DNA of 64,000 bases, from positions 929,555 to 993,554 of the forward strand of contig NW_006920415.1 of the NCBI RefSeq assembly GCF_000344685.1. Reading direction: 5' to 3'. A program made the position numbers and the translations under genes. The notes under the pieces were generated by a model. That model had not been told where the DNA came from. It saw only the letters and a list, made by a program, of their open reading frames with translations, and made no database searches. The stretch comes from Gloeophyllum trabeum ATCC 11539 (lineage: Eukaryota; Basidiomycota; Agaricomycetes; Gloeophyllales; Gloeophyllaceae). Position 1 is the stretch's first letter. Every line of letters begins with the position of its first letter. Positions 1-10,032 of the stretch are shown piece by piece.

Positions 1-1960
1 TTCGCTCGCACCATTATTGCTCGCCTCCTGGCTGCTCACACCGTCACTGCCATCATCGGTGCGTTGGAGGAGGTTGACCACCTGCACACCATGGGCCTGC
101 GGGAGCTCGGCGGCGAGCGGTTTGCCACATTCACTCAGGACTCGGCCGAGGAGAAGAAGGACGCGGGCTTCACGTTCGCAGTTCTGAGCTGTCCAGAGCG
201 GCTCGAGATCAGCTGGCCAGCCGAGTACGGAAGCGACTATCTTACGGCTGTGATGCGGTATGCTCAGGTCCTCAGGAATGAGCAAAGGGAGCCTTCCTTC
301 CTTGATTCTGTGGTACGTCCGCCTACCAGCTTTCACCGCAGAGTACCCACGAGACGCATCTGGACAGGCGTTCCAATTTGGGTATCATACGTTGAGCAAG
401 GGCGCGCCCCTCCCGGCGAGTGAAGCACGCTTCCTTGGAACTGTAGGCTTCCGCACGGACGCCCAGACGTACCTGAGTCTTACGGACCCCGGTGATGGCC
501 ATGTCTCTGGCACAACTCGCAAGACCCGGTGGATGACTGGGGCAATCGTGCACGTCGAACGTAAGCTTCCCTCTTGCTCTTATCCAAATTTCCCTCTAAT
601 CAATATTTGCCGATACAGACTTGGAACGCCCCCAAAATCTTCCGCGTTCTTCGATCGAGTCTTATCGCATCCCTTCGATCCTCGACTTCGCCAAGGTGCG
701 CCTGCATACTGGCCGGGCCGCGCCCAACACATACTTCGTCGGTCGTGCCTTACGGGACAGCATCACACGCGACTTTGCATACGACTTTGTCAAAGTCGTG
801 AGCACCACGAGCGCCGCTGCCTCTGCGGCCTTCGCTCTGGGTGCGGCCGAGTGCAAGGTTGCAATGGACGGACTGACGACGGGTCAGATGGTCCAGTACA
901 TGCAGGGGTTGGCCGGGCATGTCCTGCGGAAGCCGGGAAGACAGTACTTGAGCGCGGCATTCAACTTGAATCACCCAATTATGGATGATCTGATGCTGGG
1001 CGAGGATGGACAACCCCGCATGCTTGAGGGAATCATGGAGATCGGCCTGAGGGGGATTGAACTTGCTGCTCTGGGTGGTTTTGACAAGGTGACCTGGGAC
1101 GGTGCAAGTGATAAATATCCCTCCGAGCCGGTCATTGTGCAGCTGGGAGGAAAGAACGCCCTGGAGCTCGTTCACAGGGCGCACGAGAGGGGCTTGACCA
1201 CATACATGAGCGCCGGATTCAAATTCCACAACGTCAAGGACGCAGTATTTGCCGGTGTGGATGGCATTGGCATCGGTGGTGCGCAGATTCTGCGATACAT
1301 GGATGGCGGCAGTGGAATGCACGGTCCTTACGTGAGTCTACATCCTACCTTTTGCTTGGCTAGGATTTGGAGTTGACAGGTGCCTGGTAATAGACGGAGG
1401 AGAATATCGACAGGATCATGGTAGAGCGTAACAACGCTGAAAATTCGATCCGGGGCCAAGGTGTGCGCCTGCTCGCCCGCCTCGACCAGATGCACTTCGA
1501 AGGATCACTCAGCGAAGCGGAAGAGAAGCTCCGGGAGCCCCTGTACCAGGCTCTGTACGACTGTGCCGAAGGCGACATCTATGCGATGCTATTCGACAAC
1601 AAGGACGCGCGGGCGGTGATGGAACTGCCCGGCGAGAGCGAGGAGCCGTGGGTGGGGTGCGCCGAGCGCATGCTGAGGCACGCTAATCCGCTGTTGCGCA
1701 AGGGCGCTCAAAATGACGAGCAGTGGGAGGGATTCGTGGCGGCGCTTGCGAACCTCGTGGATGTTAAGGACGAGGAGGGTATTCAGGACTTCGCGCAGAG
1801 TGAGCCATGGGTCGGGATGAGGAAGGGGTACCGCGTCTCTGTGGGAGATGGCGAGAAGGACTTCAAGGGCGAGCCGAGGGTAAGGGTCAAAACCACCCCG
1901 TACGGAGGATACGGCTCGATCGGAGAGGGGTCGGACAAGGTCACTGTGGATACCGCATGA
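1..1960 (+). CDS. Conserved uncharacterised fungal protein, 5' end outside window
   Basis: I do not recognise a characterised family. The frame is already open at base 1, so the true start lies to the left. Coding blocks in successive frames are roughly 1-255, 335-560, 620-1330 and 1400-1960, joined by short introns; the first junction is unresolved. The middle block has a TIM-barrel look: a strand motif MSAGFKFHNVKDAVF is followed by the glycine-rich GVDGIGIGGAQILR, which resembles a C-terminal phosphate-binding loop of a barrel enzyme. The last block is acidic and helical and stops at the TGA ending 1960. A metabolic enzyme is possible, but no catalytic residue can be assigned. The gene looks intact within the window, without internal stops in the coding blocks. 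Confidence 0.6.
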
Positions 1961-2145
1961 GAAGGATGGCTGGTCTAAACTTTTTCTTCGGGCATAAGGA
2001 TTCTTGGTTGACTATAGATCTATTTATTGCAGACTATCATCTAAATTAATCGCATACATATGTCCTTGATTATATGCTATATATCTCTGCCTTGACATTT
2101 CCGTATTAACTGCCTCCCTCATTGCTGAAGGGCTACATTAAGATT

Positions 2146-3790
2146 TCACACACCCGAGTCATCCCTCGTGGCTCCAACGGAGTGTGCCGGATACTGAACA
2201 TGCCCCTCTGCCAAGACACTAAAGTCTGGATCGTCTGAACAAGTCAACACGTTGGACGGGATTGCATGACTTTCAAGGAGAGCACGCGAGTCGACATAGC
2301 GGTGATGGCTGAGCATTAGACGGGACATCATTGTAGCGCAGACCCTGTGTCACATGGAAGGTGGAGCTGTTCGTAAGGCCAGAACGGATTCGAGATAACG
2401 TACACATTTGTGAATACAGATAGGGAACCCAGCGGCTGAAGATGCATCGTCAGCTATTTCAATCTTTCAATTGCGCGTTAACGTGGCTGAAGCTCACCTG
2501 GTAAAACTAGTATAAGATGGATAAGGCATAGTGAGAGAATGCTGATATGAAAAGGGGCACGTCCCAAAGGTAAAATCCAAATACATACGCAAAAAGTGAG
2601 GATATTGATGGCATTTACCACAGCCATGCACCTGCGGCGACTTGAGCATTCTCATGACAATAACGAGCAACTTGGCTGAACTCACACATAGTACAAAGCT
2701 CCTAAGTGGTTATAAGCCGCGCGTCCATCATGCAGAACTAAAAAGAATGTCATACCATCTCTCAGGAAGAGGGCACCTATACCGCGCCAGTGCTTCAATA
2801 TCCCCTTGAATCGCGGGGAGCGCATCCTCCATGCCCTTATTATGGTGAGGAAAAAAATGAGGGTGTCAAAGACAAAATTCGCCTCCCACGGGATTGCCCG
2901 ATCTCAGGGTTTACTCAGAGCCCGTCTAGCCTACAGGGAGTTGTACAGCTTACAGAATGCACTGACCTGAATTTAGCCTCAACAGAACGACAGACGTAGA
3001 ATGGACATACGCATGTCCGAGATAGATGTCATCACACTCGGGTGGCCTGGTATCCATCAGGGATTGTCCTTTGAAAGTGAAAACCTATAGCGTGCGGCTG
3101 CTGAGTATTTGTTGCCGTAAACGGGGAAGCCTCACTGACTAGTTCCATGACACTAGTAAGGCCCACGGCGGAGACAAGGCCAACCAATACACCCCGGCTG
3201 CGGTTGTATAACACGTACAATCGCATCGTCATGAGGACTAGCAGGGTTAGACTTTAGTCTTACACATAAAGTGAAGACCGCTTCATCTACTATCAGGCGC
3301 CTCACCTTCTATGAAGATCTGGCTCGCCACTATGGCGATTTGGCGCTCCCGTTCAAGATCAGTGCACCTATTCAGAACGATGTCGCTGACACACGCCGAT
3401 ATTCTGACAAGCACTTACATCTGTCATGAGAAATGGTCAAATGTAGAAACGGCTATCAACAGATTGAGAATGGCATACCCGCGGCGACAAATCACTGAAG
3501 GTGTCGAACAGATTAATGACACCACAGACGATAGCGAAGTATCGGTTGAGCACAAAGCACGTCTTTCCGACTGACCACGGCGTCCTCCAGATATATCGGA
3601 TTTCATCGCCAAGTGTTATAGAATAATCATAGCAAGTGATGGCTGAGGAAGTAGTCAGCTAGTGTTGGATGAGGGTTCAACGAGTATTGACGACGAACCT
3701 GTTCCCATCAAGATTAGATAGTTGTGGAACCTCCTGAGAGCTCTAATTTCAGAGTTGCCGAGATAGAATGCAAGGCAACCAGAGACGTTG
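2146..3790 (-). CDS. DUF6533-domain membrane protein, copy 1
   Basis: This is a fungal multi-span membrane protein of the DUF6533 family, which is greatly expanded in mushroom-forming fungi and has no known function. Hallmarks are seen in order on the minus strand: IRALRRFHNY near 3750, YDYSITLGDEIRYIW near 3605-3650 (the family's first helix and Y-D-x-x-x-T-x-x-DE signature), LERERQIAIVASQ near 3325, MRLYVLYNRSRGVLVGL near 3190, FDTLIFFLT near 2870 followed by LFLRDGMTFFLV, and SRLMLSHHR near 2310. The segments lie in different frames, consistent with several short introns. I could not fix the start codon or all junctions, so a mild pseudogene is possible. It lies directly downstream of a truncated second copy. 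Confidence 0.65.
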
Positions 3791-3849
3791 GTGCTGATTG
3801 TTGTCCGTCCCTGAAGGTAGGATACCTGTAAACGATAACATGGCTCGTT

Positions 3850-4460
3850 ATGGGGGCATAACGGTGGGAATAGCCTTACTCACCATCGCCGCAGCAATTA
3901 CCAGCACAGCAGCAAATAAAAGACCTGCTACTACGCTGCGATTGCAGTTGTACATCGCGTAGACCCGCATGACCATGAGGACTAGGGAAGATCAGACAGC
4001 GAAGGATAACACAGCATACTGTTCTTCTGTACCTCCTATCATGACTTGGCTTGCTACCAGAGCAATTTGACGTTCCAAGTTGAAGCCCTCACACCTAACA
4101 GATAGCACTCTCAGCATGGAGGGTGTGATGAGACATTTACCATAAAGGTCTTACATCTATAATAATCGCGTGAGAAAACAGCATTGAATAGCATGAGAGC
4201 AACGTACTCCAATAGAGACGTCCGTAAACAGTCCATAAACAATGAGAGCATTGGAGAAGGTAACAAAATATCTGTTTAACACAAAGTACACTTCGTCCCT
4301 AAATGTCAAGACATGATCGTAATATAGAATAACTGAGACAGGAAAGTCAGAGCACGGCACGCAGATATGGACCAGCACCAACCTATAGCCACGAGGGTCA
4401 GGTACTAGTAGTCATGGAGCCTCCTAAGAGCAGCATCTTCAGCTTCCAGTGGTTCGAGCA
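3850..4460 (-). pseudogene. Truncated DUF6533 membrane protein, copy 2
   Basis: This is a tandem partner of the neighbouring DUF6533 gene. The N-terminal signature VILYYDHVLTFRDEV lies near 4285-4335. LERQIALVASQ near 4060 matches LERERQIAIVASQ of copy 1, and MRVYAMYNCNRSVVAGLL near 3930-3985 matches MRLYVLYNRSRGVLVGL. An LRRLHDY block near 4420 matches LRRFHNY of copy 1. After the third conserved block the homology stops within about 60 nt, and copy 1 begins, so the C-terminal half (the FDTLIFFLT region onward) is missing. The layout suggests unequal crossing-over or a partial tandem duplication. It may still be expressed as a short or read-through transcript. Confidence 0.55.
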
Positions 4461-4874
4461 GCGAATGAGGACTTACGCAGTGTAGTATGCTTGCTCCATA
4501 GTGGGGGCCTGAAGGAGGTACAGCGCATATCCGTACCCTTTAGACAAATGGCAACGATATCATGCTGTGCCGCTCAATGTCAACTTGCACAGGTATTATC
4601 AGGATGGGAGAATCGCGTTGGGAGGAGGGCCGAGATGGACTTGCATTATAGTTTCCAATGCAGAATCTTTCTGAGTACATGGCGCGGCTGGGGCGTAAGT
4701 TGTATACAAAGCCCGGTCACTGGAAACGGGGATGTGGCTGATGTGGCTGTATGTGGCTAAGAAGTCGAGACGACTGCGTTGTCCGCTCCCGGCGGCTCGG
4801 CTAGTGGATGATCGTGATCGCCCTCGAGCCGATCTGACTAGATCTAACAGGATCTAACTAGGATCACTACCGCC

Positions 4875-6657
4875 ATGGCGTCCGCTGCAAAGTACACGAC
4901 CCTCCACGAGACTTGCTTCAACTACCCGTGCGTCGACAACCACGCACATCCTCTGCTCACCGCAGCGAACAGAGATGCCGTCGACTTTGAGGGCATCATC
5001 GCTGAAGCGACGGGCCCTGCGCTGCTCGAAGACTCGGTGCACACGCTCGCGTGTTTCAAGGCCACTGCTCAGTTGGCGAAGCTATTCAACCTTGGGCCTG
5101 GTGCGTCTTTTTTCTTGTGATGCCGAGTATATGCGTTCTTAACTTCCTGTAGATGCGACTTGGAACGACGTCAAAGCCAAGCGCGCGCAGCTCCCATATG
5201 ACGAGCTTTGCGAACTGTCCCTGAAGCCCACCAATATCCAGTGCATCCTTTTCGACGACGGGCTCGGCGGCGTCGAGGAATGGTGCGAGTCGTACAAGTG
5301 GCACGACAGATTCACGAAGAGCGCCAGTAAGCGTATTGTCAGAGTCGAAGTCGTCGCTCAGGTACGTCTGGTATCTATGTATGCGGCGCGATAAGCTCGG
5401 TATGACGGGAGCTGCGTAGGACATCCTGAAGACGCTTGTAGATGCGTCGAGTTTGTCTTACTCGTCCGGAACAGATCCTGCATATATCCCGACTCTGCTT
5501 GAGACCTTCGCCGCGAAGCTCACTGCGTCCATCCAAGCCTCCGCCGACGACCCCGAGGTAGTCGGGTGCGCGTCCTGCCTCTGGGTATATGCACCCTGCT
5601 AAACGTATGCGCAGCTTCAAGTCTGTTGCGTGTTATCGCACAGGATTGGACGTCGCTACGTCCTGCACCCAAGAAGATATCGAAGCAGCACTAGCGTCGT
5701 GCCTTTCACGGTATGCACCGTCACTCCCCGTGCTCCATTGGTTGCGCATAGCCTGAATCTGTATCTCAGGTACGCGACCATTAGTAAGCTGCGCCTCGAT
5801 GACAAGCACCTGAACGACTATGTCGTACGCGCAACTTTGGAGATCGCCGGGAAGTGTAACAAACCCGGTGTGTGCCCTTTAAACCCACCACTCTCTCTCC
5901 ACCCCATCTTCCTTGCAACATCTTTCTCGACTTCCTTCTTCTACACCGCGTACACTGCTCCTCTAACGCCTGCACCACCCATTAGTCCAGTTCCACACTG
6001 GCCTGGGTGACAATGACCTCACCCTTACACGCTCCTCGCCCGCGCACCTCCAGGGCGTGATCAAAGCCTTCCCCAACACTCCCTTCGTCCTCCTCCACTC
6101 CAGCTACCCGTACACGCGCGACGCAGGGTACCTCTGCAGTGTCTACCGGTGCGTCTCTGTACCTTCTCCTATGTTTCCCCTCGCTCTTTCCGTGGGACCC
6201 CAGCGCATATCGATCCTGACCAATCCCCCCCGCCCCGCTAGGAACGTCTACGTCGACTTTGGCGAGATATTCCCCTTCATCTCCGGCACGGGCCAGCGTG
6301 CCGTCCTCCGGCAAGTCCTCGAGCTCTGCCCCACGAACAAGATCATGTGGTCCAGTGTGTCTTCTCTCCTCATCACACTCTTTTCTCCTCCTTAACCCCT
6401 GTTATTCGTGCAGCGGACGGGCATTGGTGGCCCGAGTCATACTACCTGGGCACGGTGCAGGCAAGGGAGGCTCTGTACGCTGTATGTGATGCATGCTCGG
6501 TTCGTCTGCTGATCTGAGTGCTGACGTGGGCACGTAGGTCCTAGCAGAGTCCGTGCGTGATGGGGACCTGACCGAGCAGCAAGCCGTGGGCATGGTGAAG
6601 AACGCACTCTTCCACAACGCGAACCGGATATACTCGCTAGGCCTGAGTCCGCTCTAG
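4875..6657 (+). CDS. Amidohydrolase-related protein (FluG N-terminal type)
   Basis: This is a metal-dependent amidohydrolase (amidohydrolase_2 superfamily) resembling the N-terminal half of FluG-like proteins; no glutamine-synthetase half is present. Exons: 4875-5100, 5153-5361, 5420-5565, 5615-5710, 5770-5867, 5986-6148, 6242-6354, 6415-6481, 6538-6657, all with GT..AG borders and a continuous product. Visible motifs are the early metal-site VDNHAHP, a central QFHTGLGDND (metal His), VLLHSSYPYTRDAG, and a late WSTDGHWWPESY carrying the Asp-Gly-His typical of this branch. The start ATGGCGTCCGC follows ACTACCGCC, a reasonable fungal context. A hydrolase or decarboxylase acting on a small carboxylate or amide is likely, but the substrate cannot be told from sequence. 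The protein looks complete at about 370-380 residues. Confidence 0.85.
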
Positions 6658-6818
6658 ACGGGGGTGGGTGGGACCGGCGCAGCCAATGGATGAGGTGTGT
6701 GTTCAGGAGCAAAAATACACGAATGAAAGGATGCTTTATGGCGGGATGGGTCATCATACCCTGCTGGCTCGGGCTGAGTATTGCCACTGAGCAAAAAACT
6801 CGTCCAGCACAACATCGA

Positions 6819-6918
6819 GGGCCTAGCCGGGAATTGAACCCGGGACCTCCTCCAATTGGGTTCAATGCCCAATACAAGACACCCTAAGAAGGAATCATAC
6901 TACTAGACCACCAGGCCC
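6819..6918 (-). tRNA. tRNA-Pro (AGG) with a 27-nt intron
   Basis: On the minus strand the molecule begins GGGCCTG and ends TAGGCCC, giving a 7-bp acceptor stem with one G-T pair. The D arm carries an A box (TGGTCTAGTAGT), and the T arm has the B box GGTTCAATTCC within a 5-bp CCGGG/CCCGG stem. The anticodon loop TTAGGGT gives A34-G35-G36, reading proline codons, closed by CCTTC/GGAGG. A 27-nt insertion (6855-6881) sits right after position 37, the canonical site for eukaryotic tRNA introns; removing it leaves a normal 73-nt tRNA. It lies 161 bp downstream of the amidohydrolase stop, on the opposite strand. Confidence 0.92.
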
Positions 6919-6919
6919 T

Positions 6920-8335
6920 TGTCAATGGGATCTCTTGGTATAATATACCACATAACATCTCAACTTGGGGCAGCAAATCCTGCTCACATTTGTGGACAAA
7001 TTATGTGAGTACATGCACCTCCAAAGCAAGGCCACTTCCACTCATTGACTGCAGAAGATAAACAAGGAAAAGTTCTTGCCAGCAATTGGCGAAACAATAC
7101 AGAACTTTCAGAATTCTTCACACAGGCAGCTGAGGCCGGAAAGGTAATTATACCCCACTCGAGGCCACAGTGCACCACGACTCACCACTCTTGTTGATCA
7201 GGATACAGCATTAGCGGAACAAAAAATGGTGATAGCCTGCTCCAATAAGTAAGCCACAGCAGAGCAGCTGCTGAGTGCAAGAAATCCCAAACTTCTCTAT
7301 TGTTTCGCTCATTGCTGGCACATGCATATGAATCATGATGTGCTACGTCGCAGGGAGATGGATCACATCACCCTGTTGTAGCCTGCTCAGCCATGCCCTG
7401 TGACACGGTCATGAACAGCTACTGCCAGACTCAGAGTATGTATGACCCGTGGCGAGATTTTGGACTGAACATGAAAAGGGTCTCGGATAGTCGATCTTAT
7501 TGTTAATGTCTCGACTCGAGCCAGAGGCCACTCGCGCCACGGCTGCAACTCGAATGGGATCTGGAGAATCGAGAATGCGGGGGCATACAGAGTCAGTTCA
7601 AACTGCAGCCTCTGCGTGAATATATAAGGGCCGAAGAGGTCACGGCAAGTTAGTGGCAGCAGCTAGAACATTATTCATCTCGCCCAGTAGTCTCTAGCAG
7701 AGCGCAGAGCACTGAGTGACGGTGAAGCCTCGCTGGAGAGTGCTCACTCGTACAATGTCACAGTGACCAGGCATTTCCTCTCAGGCTGGTCATATATCAA
7801 CTTCCATAGCATTTTCGGAGCAAAATGCAGTCAGTCATGCAAAAGGGAATGCATACTTGGGCTGAAGAAGCTCACCTCCGCACGGCGACCCGGTGCGCGC
7901 CAATACGAACAATGTTGCCATCGCAGAACTATGGCTCCAAAGCGTGTGGGAGGAGATGCGTCTCGAATGGGGCCGTGGGCCGGGTATTTCGCTGTTGTGA
8001 AGCGTGACTGCCACCCGTGAGCAATTAATCAACAGCAGGACCGCGGGGGATGTGCATGGGCTCGCCCGCTCGCGTGTGCACAGGGCAGGGATGGGAGCGG
8101 AATGGGGGCTACAGGAGCGAGACTCGGAGGCGCCGCTGGTAGGTGCGCAGGTGAGCAGGCTCAAGATGCGAGGACATGAAATGAGATACGTGAGCGCATG
8201 GGCGGGGAGAGACACCTCGCGATTTCAAGGCGCTTCGGCGGAGTCGCTGGTATTCAGTACTGCAGCCGGTCCACGCGGGGTGAGATCGCAAAAATGCCCC
8301 ATAACTTGGCGAACCTTCTGTAAGTGGAGGGTCGT
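6920..8335. other. Intergenic stretch without recognisable gene
   Basis: About 1.4 kb between the tRNA and the duplicated BolA region. Open frames here are short, mutually overlapping and lack family motifs or paired splice sites. I see no RNA gene or repeat with clear borders. Confidence 0.5.
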
Positions 8336-8339
8336 GCCA

Positions 8340-8760
8340 GGCGCAAGGGCCATATGCAGATATCTGTACAACTGCATCTACGCATATCGCGAAACATTCA
8401 GGATGGTGCATGCTATCGCGCGGAGGGGCAGGGTCAGTACATTCCCGACTAGCGATCCTAGGAGCAGCGCGGGCGTACCTATTAAACGTACAGGGCTGGT
8501 GGGCTCTGACGTACGAGGCCGCCCGGGTACGACGAATTAACAGGTGAGGGGGGATGACGAACCTTTTCGGCTTGGTGCTTCGAATGCACGGATCTGCGCG
8601 ATTTGCGCCTTCAGGAGTTCGTTGACTACAGTCCGCGATATTATCAGGTCTTGTGTACGCGGACAAGATGGACGGCGAGCTGAATCTATGGCGGGCAAAG
8701 GTAAGATAAGTATCAATATATTTTGCCTCCGAATGCCTGCAGAGATGTCGACAAAGCAGC
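8340..8760. repeat. Tandem duplication, copy A (BolA 3' region)
   Basis: Homologous to 9255-9710. Shared landmarks in the same order are TCTGTACAACTGCATCTACG near 8360 (TCTGTACAATTGCATCTACG near 9275), ACCTATTAAACG near 8480 (ACCTATCAAAAG near 9384), GTTCGTTGACTA near 8620 (same near 9592), and GAATCTATGGCGGGCAA near 8680 (GAATCTGTGGCGGGCAA near 9660). This copy is clearly diverged from copy B and carries the broken BolA exons. Confidence 0.7.
8560..8745 (-). pseudogene. Decayed BolA-like copy
   Basis: Reading the minus strand, a block near 8585-8625 gives VNELLKAQIAQIRAF, matching INELLKKQIAQMHAF of the intact gene; the conserved His is replaced by Arg. A block near 8665-8700 gives ARHRFSSPSILSAYT, matching the exon-2/intron-2 border of the intact copy. 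Between that block and the equivalent of FEGK, about 15-20 nt (around 8700-8720) have been inserted, breaking the short exon and introducing an in-frame stop. No clear first exon is present. It is best read as a non-functional tandem duplicate. Confidence 0.6.
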
Positions 8761-9254
8761 GGGCAAACGAGATCGGATGCGGCGGGCGGTCATGTGTGGA
8801 TAAAGCACTCGGAGCAACTCGACTAGGACCGCGTAAGTATATTTAATGCAATCGCTGACGCCAATGCCCCGGGGATGATCGGGTGTATAGATGAGCACAG
8901 GAAAGGATAAATATGATTTACGCACCTGACGACGACGGTGCGCAGGGCGAGTGCGGCGCGGAGCAGATAGTCCTGGCGCGACTAGTAGTAGAAGCGCGAG
9001 TGCTGCTTGATCTTCACGCGCAAGGCCCGGGGGCGACGGGGTAGCGGCGTCATGCTCAGCAGTCCTGCCATGCTCAAGAGGGACCCCGCTAATGTGCAAA
9101 CATTGGAGGTGGAGTGGGCGAAGGGTCTGGGAGAGGTGAGTTGGCGAGTACTATTGTACCGTGCCGGAGAAGCGATGACACCGCCGGGGATCCCGTACGA
9201 TATGGGTCAGAGCTCCACGAACCTTTAGTGAAGGGGCCTGCTATGATTCCAGAT

Positions 9255-9710
9255 GCAAGAGTAATAAATGCAAGTATCTGTACAATTGCATCTACGCATG
9301 CCGCACAACATCAAGGGTAATCCATTCTGTGGTGCGCCGGTCAGCACTGAGCGGGCCCATGGTCCTGGAACTAGCACTGACGAACCTATCAAAAGGACAG
9401 GTCTGGAATCGGGGTATGAAAGGGGAAAGGTGGATTACGAAGAGTTCTGTTTTGCGAGCCACGTTTCGTATTGTTTGGGAGTGAAGGTTTTCTGGAGGGA
9501 TACGAAGAATGGGGGTGAGAAAAGAGCTCGCGGAGGTGGCTATGGCTTACCTGGGAGAACGCATGCATCTGTGCGATTTGCTTCTTCAAAAGTTCGTTGA
9601 CTATGTCACCAGAGATTGTTGAGCCTCATTGTTGGCGTACAAGAGGGACGACGCACTGAATCTGTGGCGGGCAAGGGTGTTTTTGCCTTCGAATGCCTGC
9701 GGAATGAAGG
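9255..9710. repeat. Tandem duplication, copy B (BolA 3' region)
   Basis: Partner of 8340-8760, about 0.93 kb away in the same orientation. This copy contains exons 2-4 of the intact BOLA2-type gene plus some 180 bp of downstream sequence, so the duplicated unit covers the 3' two thirds of the gene and its 3' flank. Confidence 0.65.
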
Positions 9711-9875
9711 AGTAAATTGCAGGGCATAGAGAATGGGAGAGCAAGGACAGACCTCGCTGACGACGAGGATGGCGTAGTTTTCGCCACAGCCGTTGCTCTG
9801 GTCGATGATGTCGAGGTGGGAAATGGGAATGGCCGCCCGCAGCGTGGACTCGAGTTCTGCAGTGTCGACCGCCAT
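9435..9875 (-). CDS. BOL2: BolA-like protein, BOLA2/Fra2 type
   Basis: A small cytosolic or nuclear BolA-family protein that, in characterised fungi and animals, pairs with monothiol glutaredoxins through a shared [2Fe-2S] cluster and takes part in iron sensing and Fe-S delivery. Exons on the minus strand run 9875-9753, 9696-9657, 9600-9551 and 9491-9435; the lengths (123, 40, 50, 57) keep frame and give 89 residues. The start ATG precedes AVDTAELES. Diagnostic features are Cys30 in GCGENY, AFEGK, LARHRF, NELLK, His67 in QMHAFSQ and the C-terminal KTFTPKQYETW, which is the BOLA2-type ending (mitochondrial BOLA1/3 end differently). Spacing of Cys30 and His67 matches the two cluster ligands known in the BOLA2 family. 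A broken copy lies about 0.9 kb downstream. Confidence 0.9.
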
Positions 9876-10032
9876 CGTCTTGGACGTCGAGAGCAGGCCG
9901 GGATGGCTGACTAATCTGATAAGATTACCCACGGCAGATGCCGGTGCAGGCGGCCCGGGCTGCCGAGGTGGATGCCACAGTAGTATCCATCAACAGATCT
10001 ATCCAGGGTCTCCTGCCAGTATCCGACGCAAA

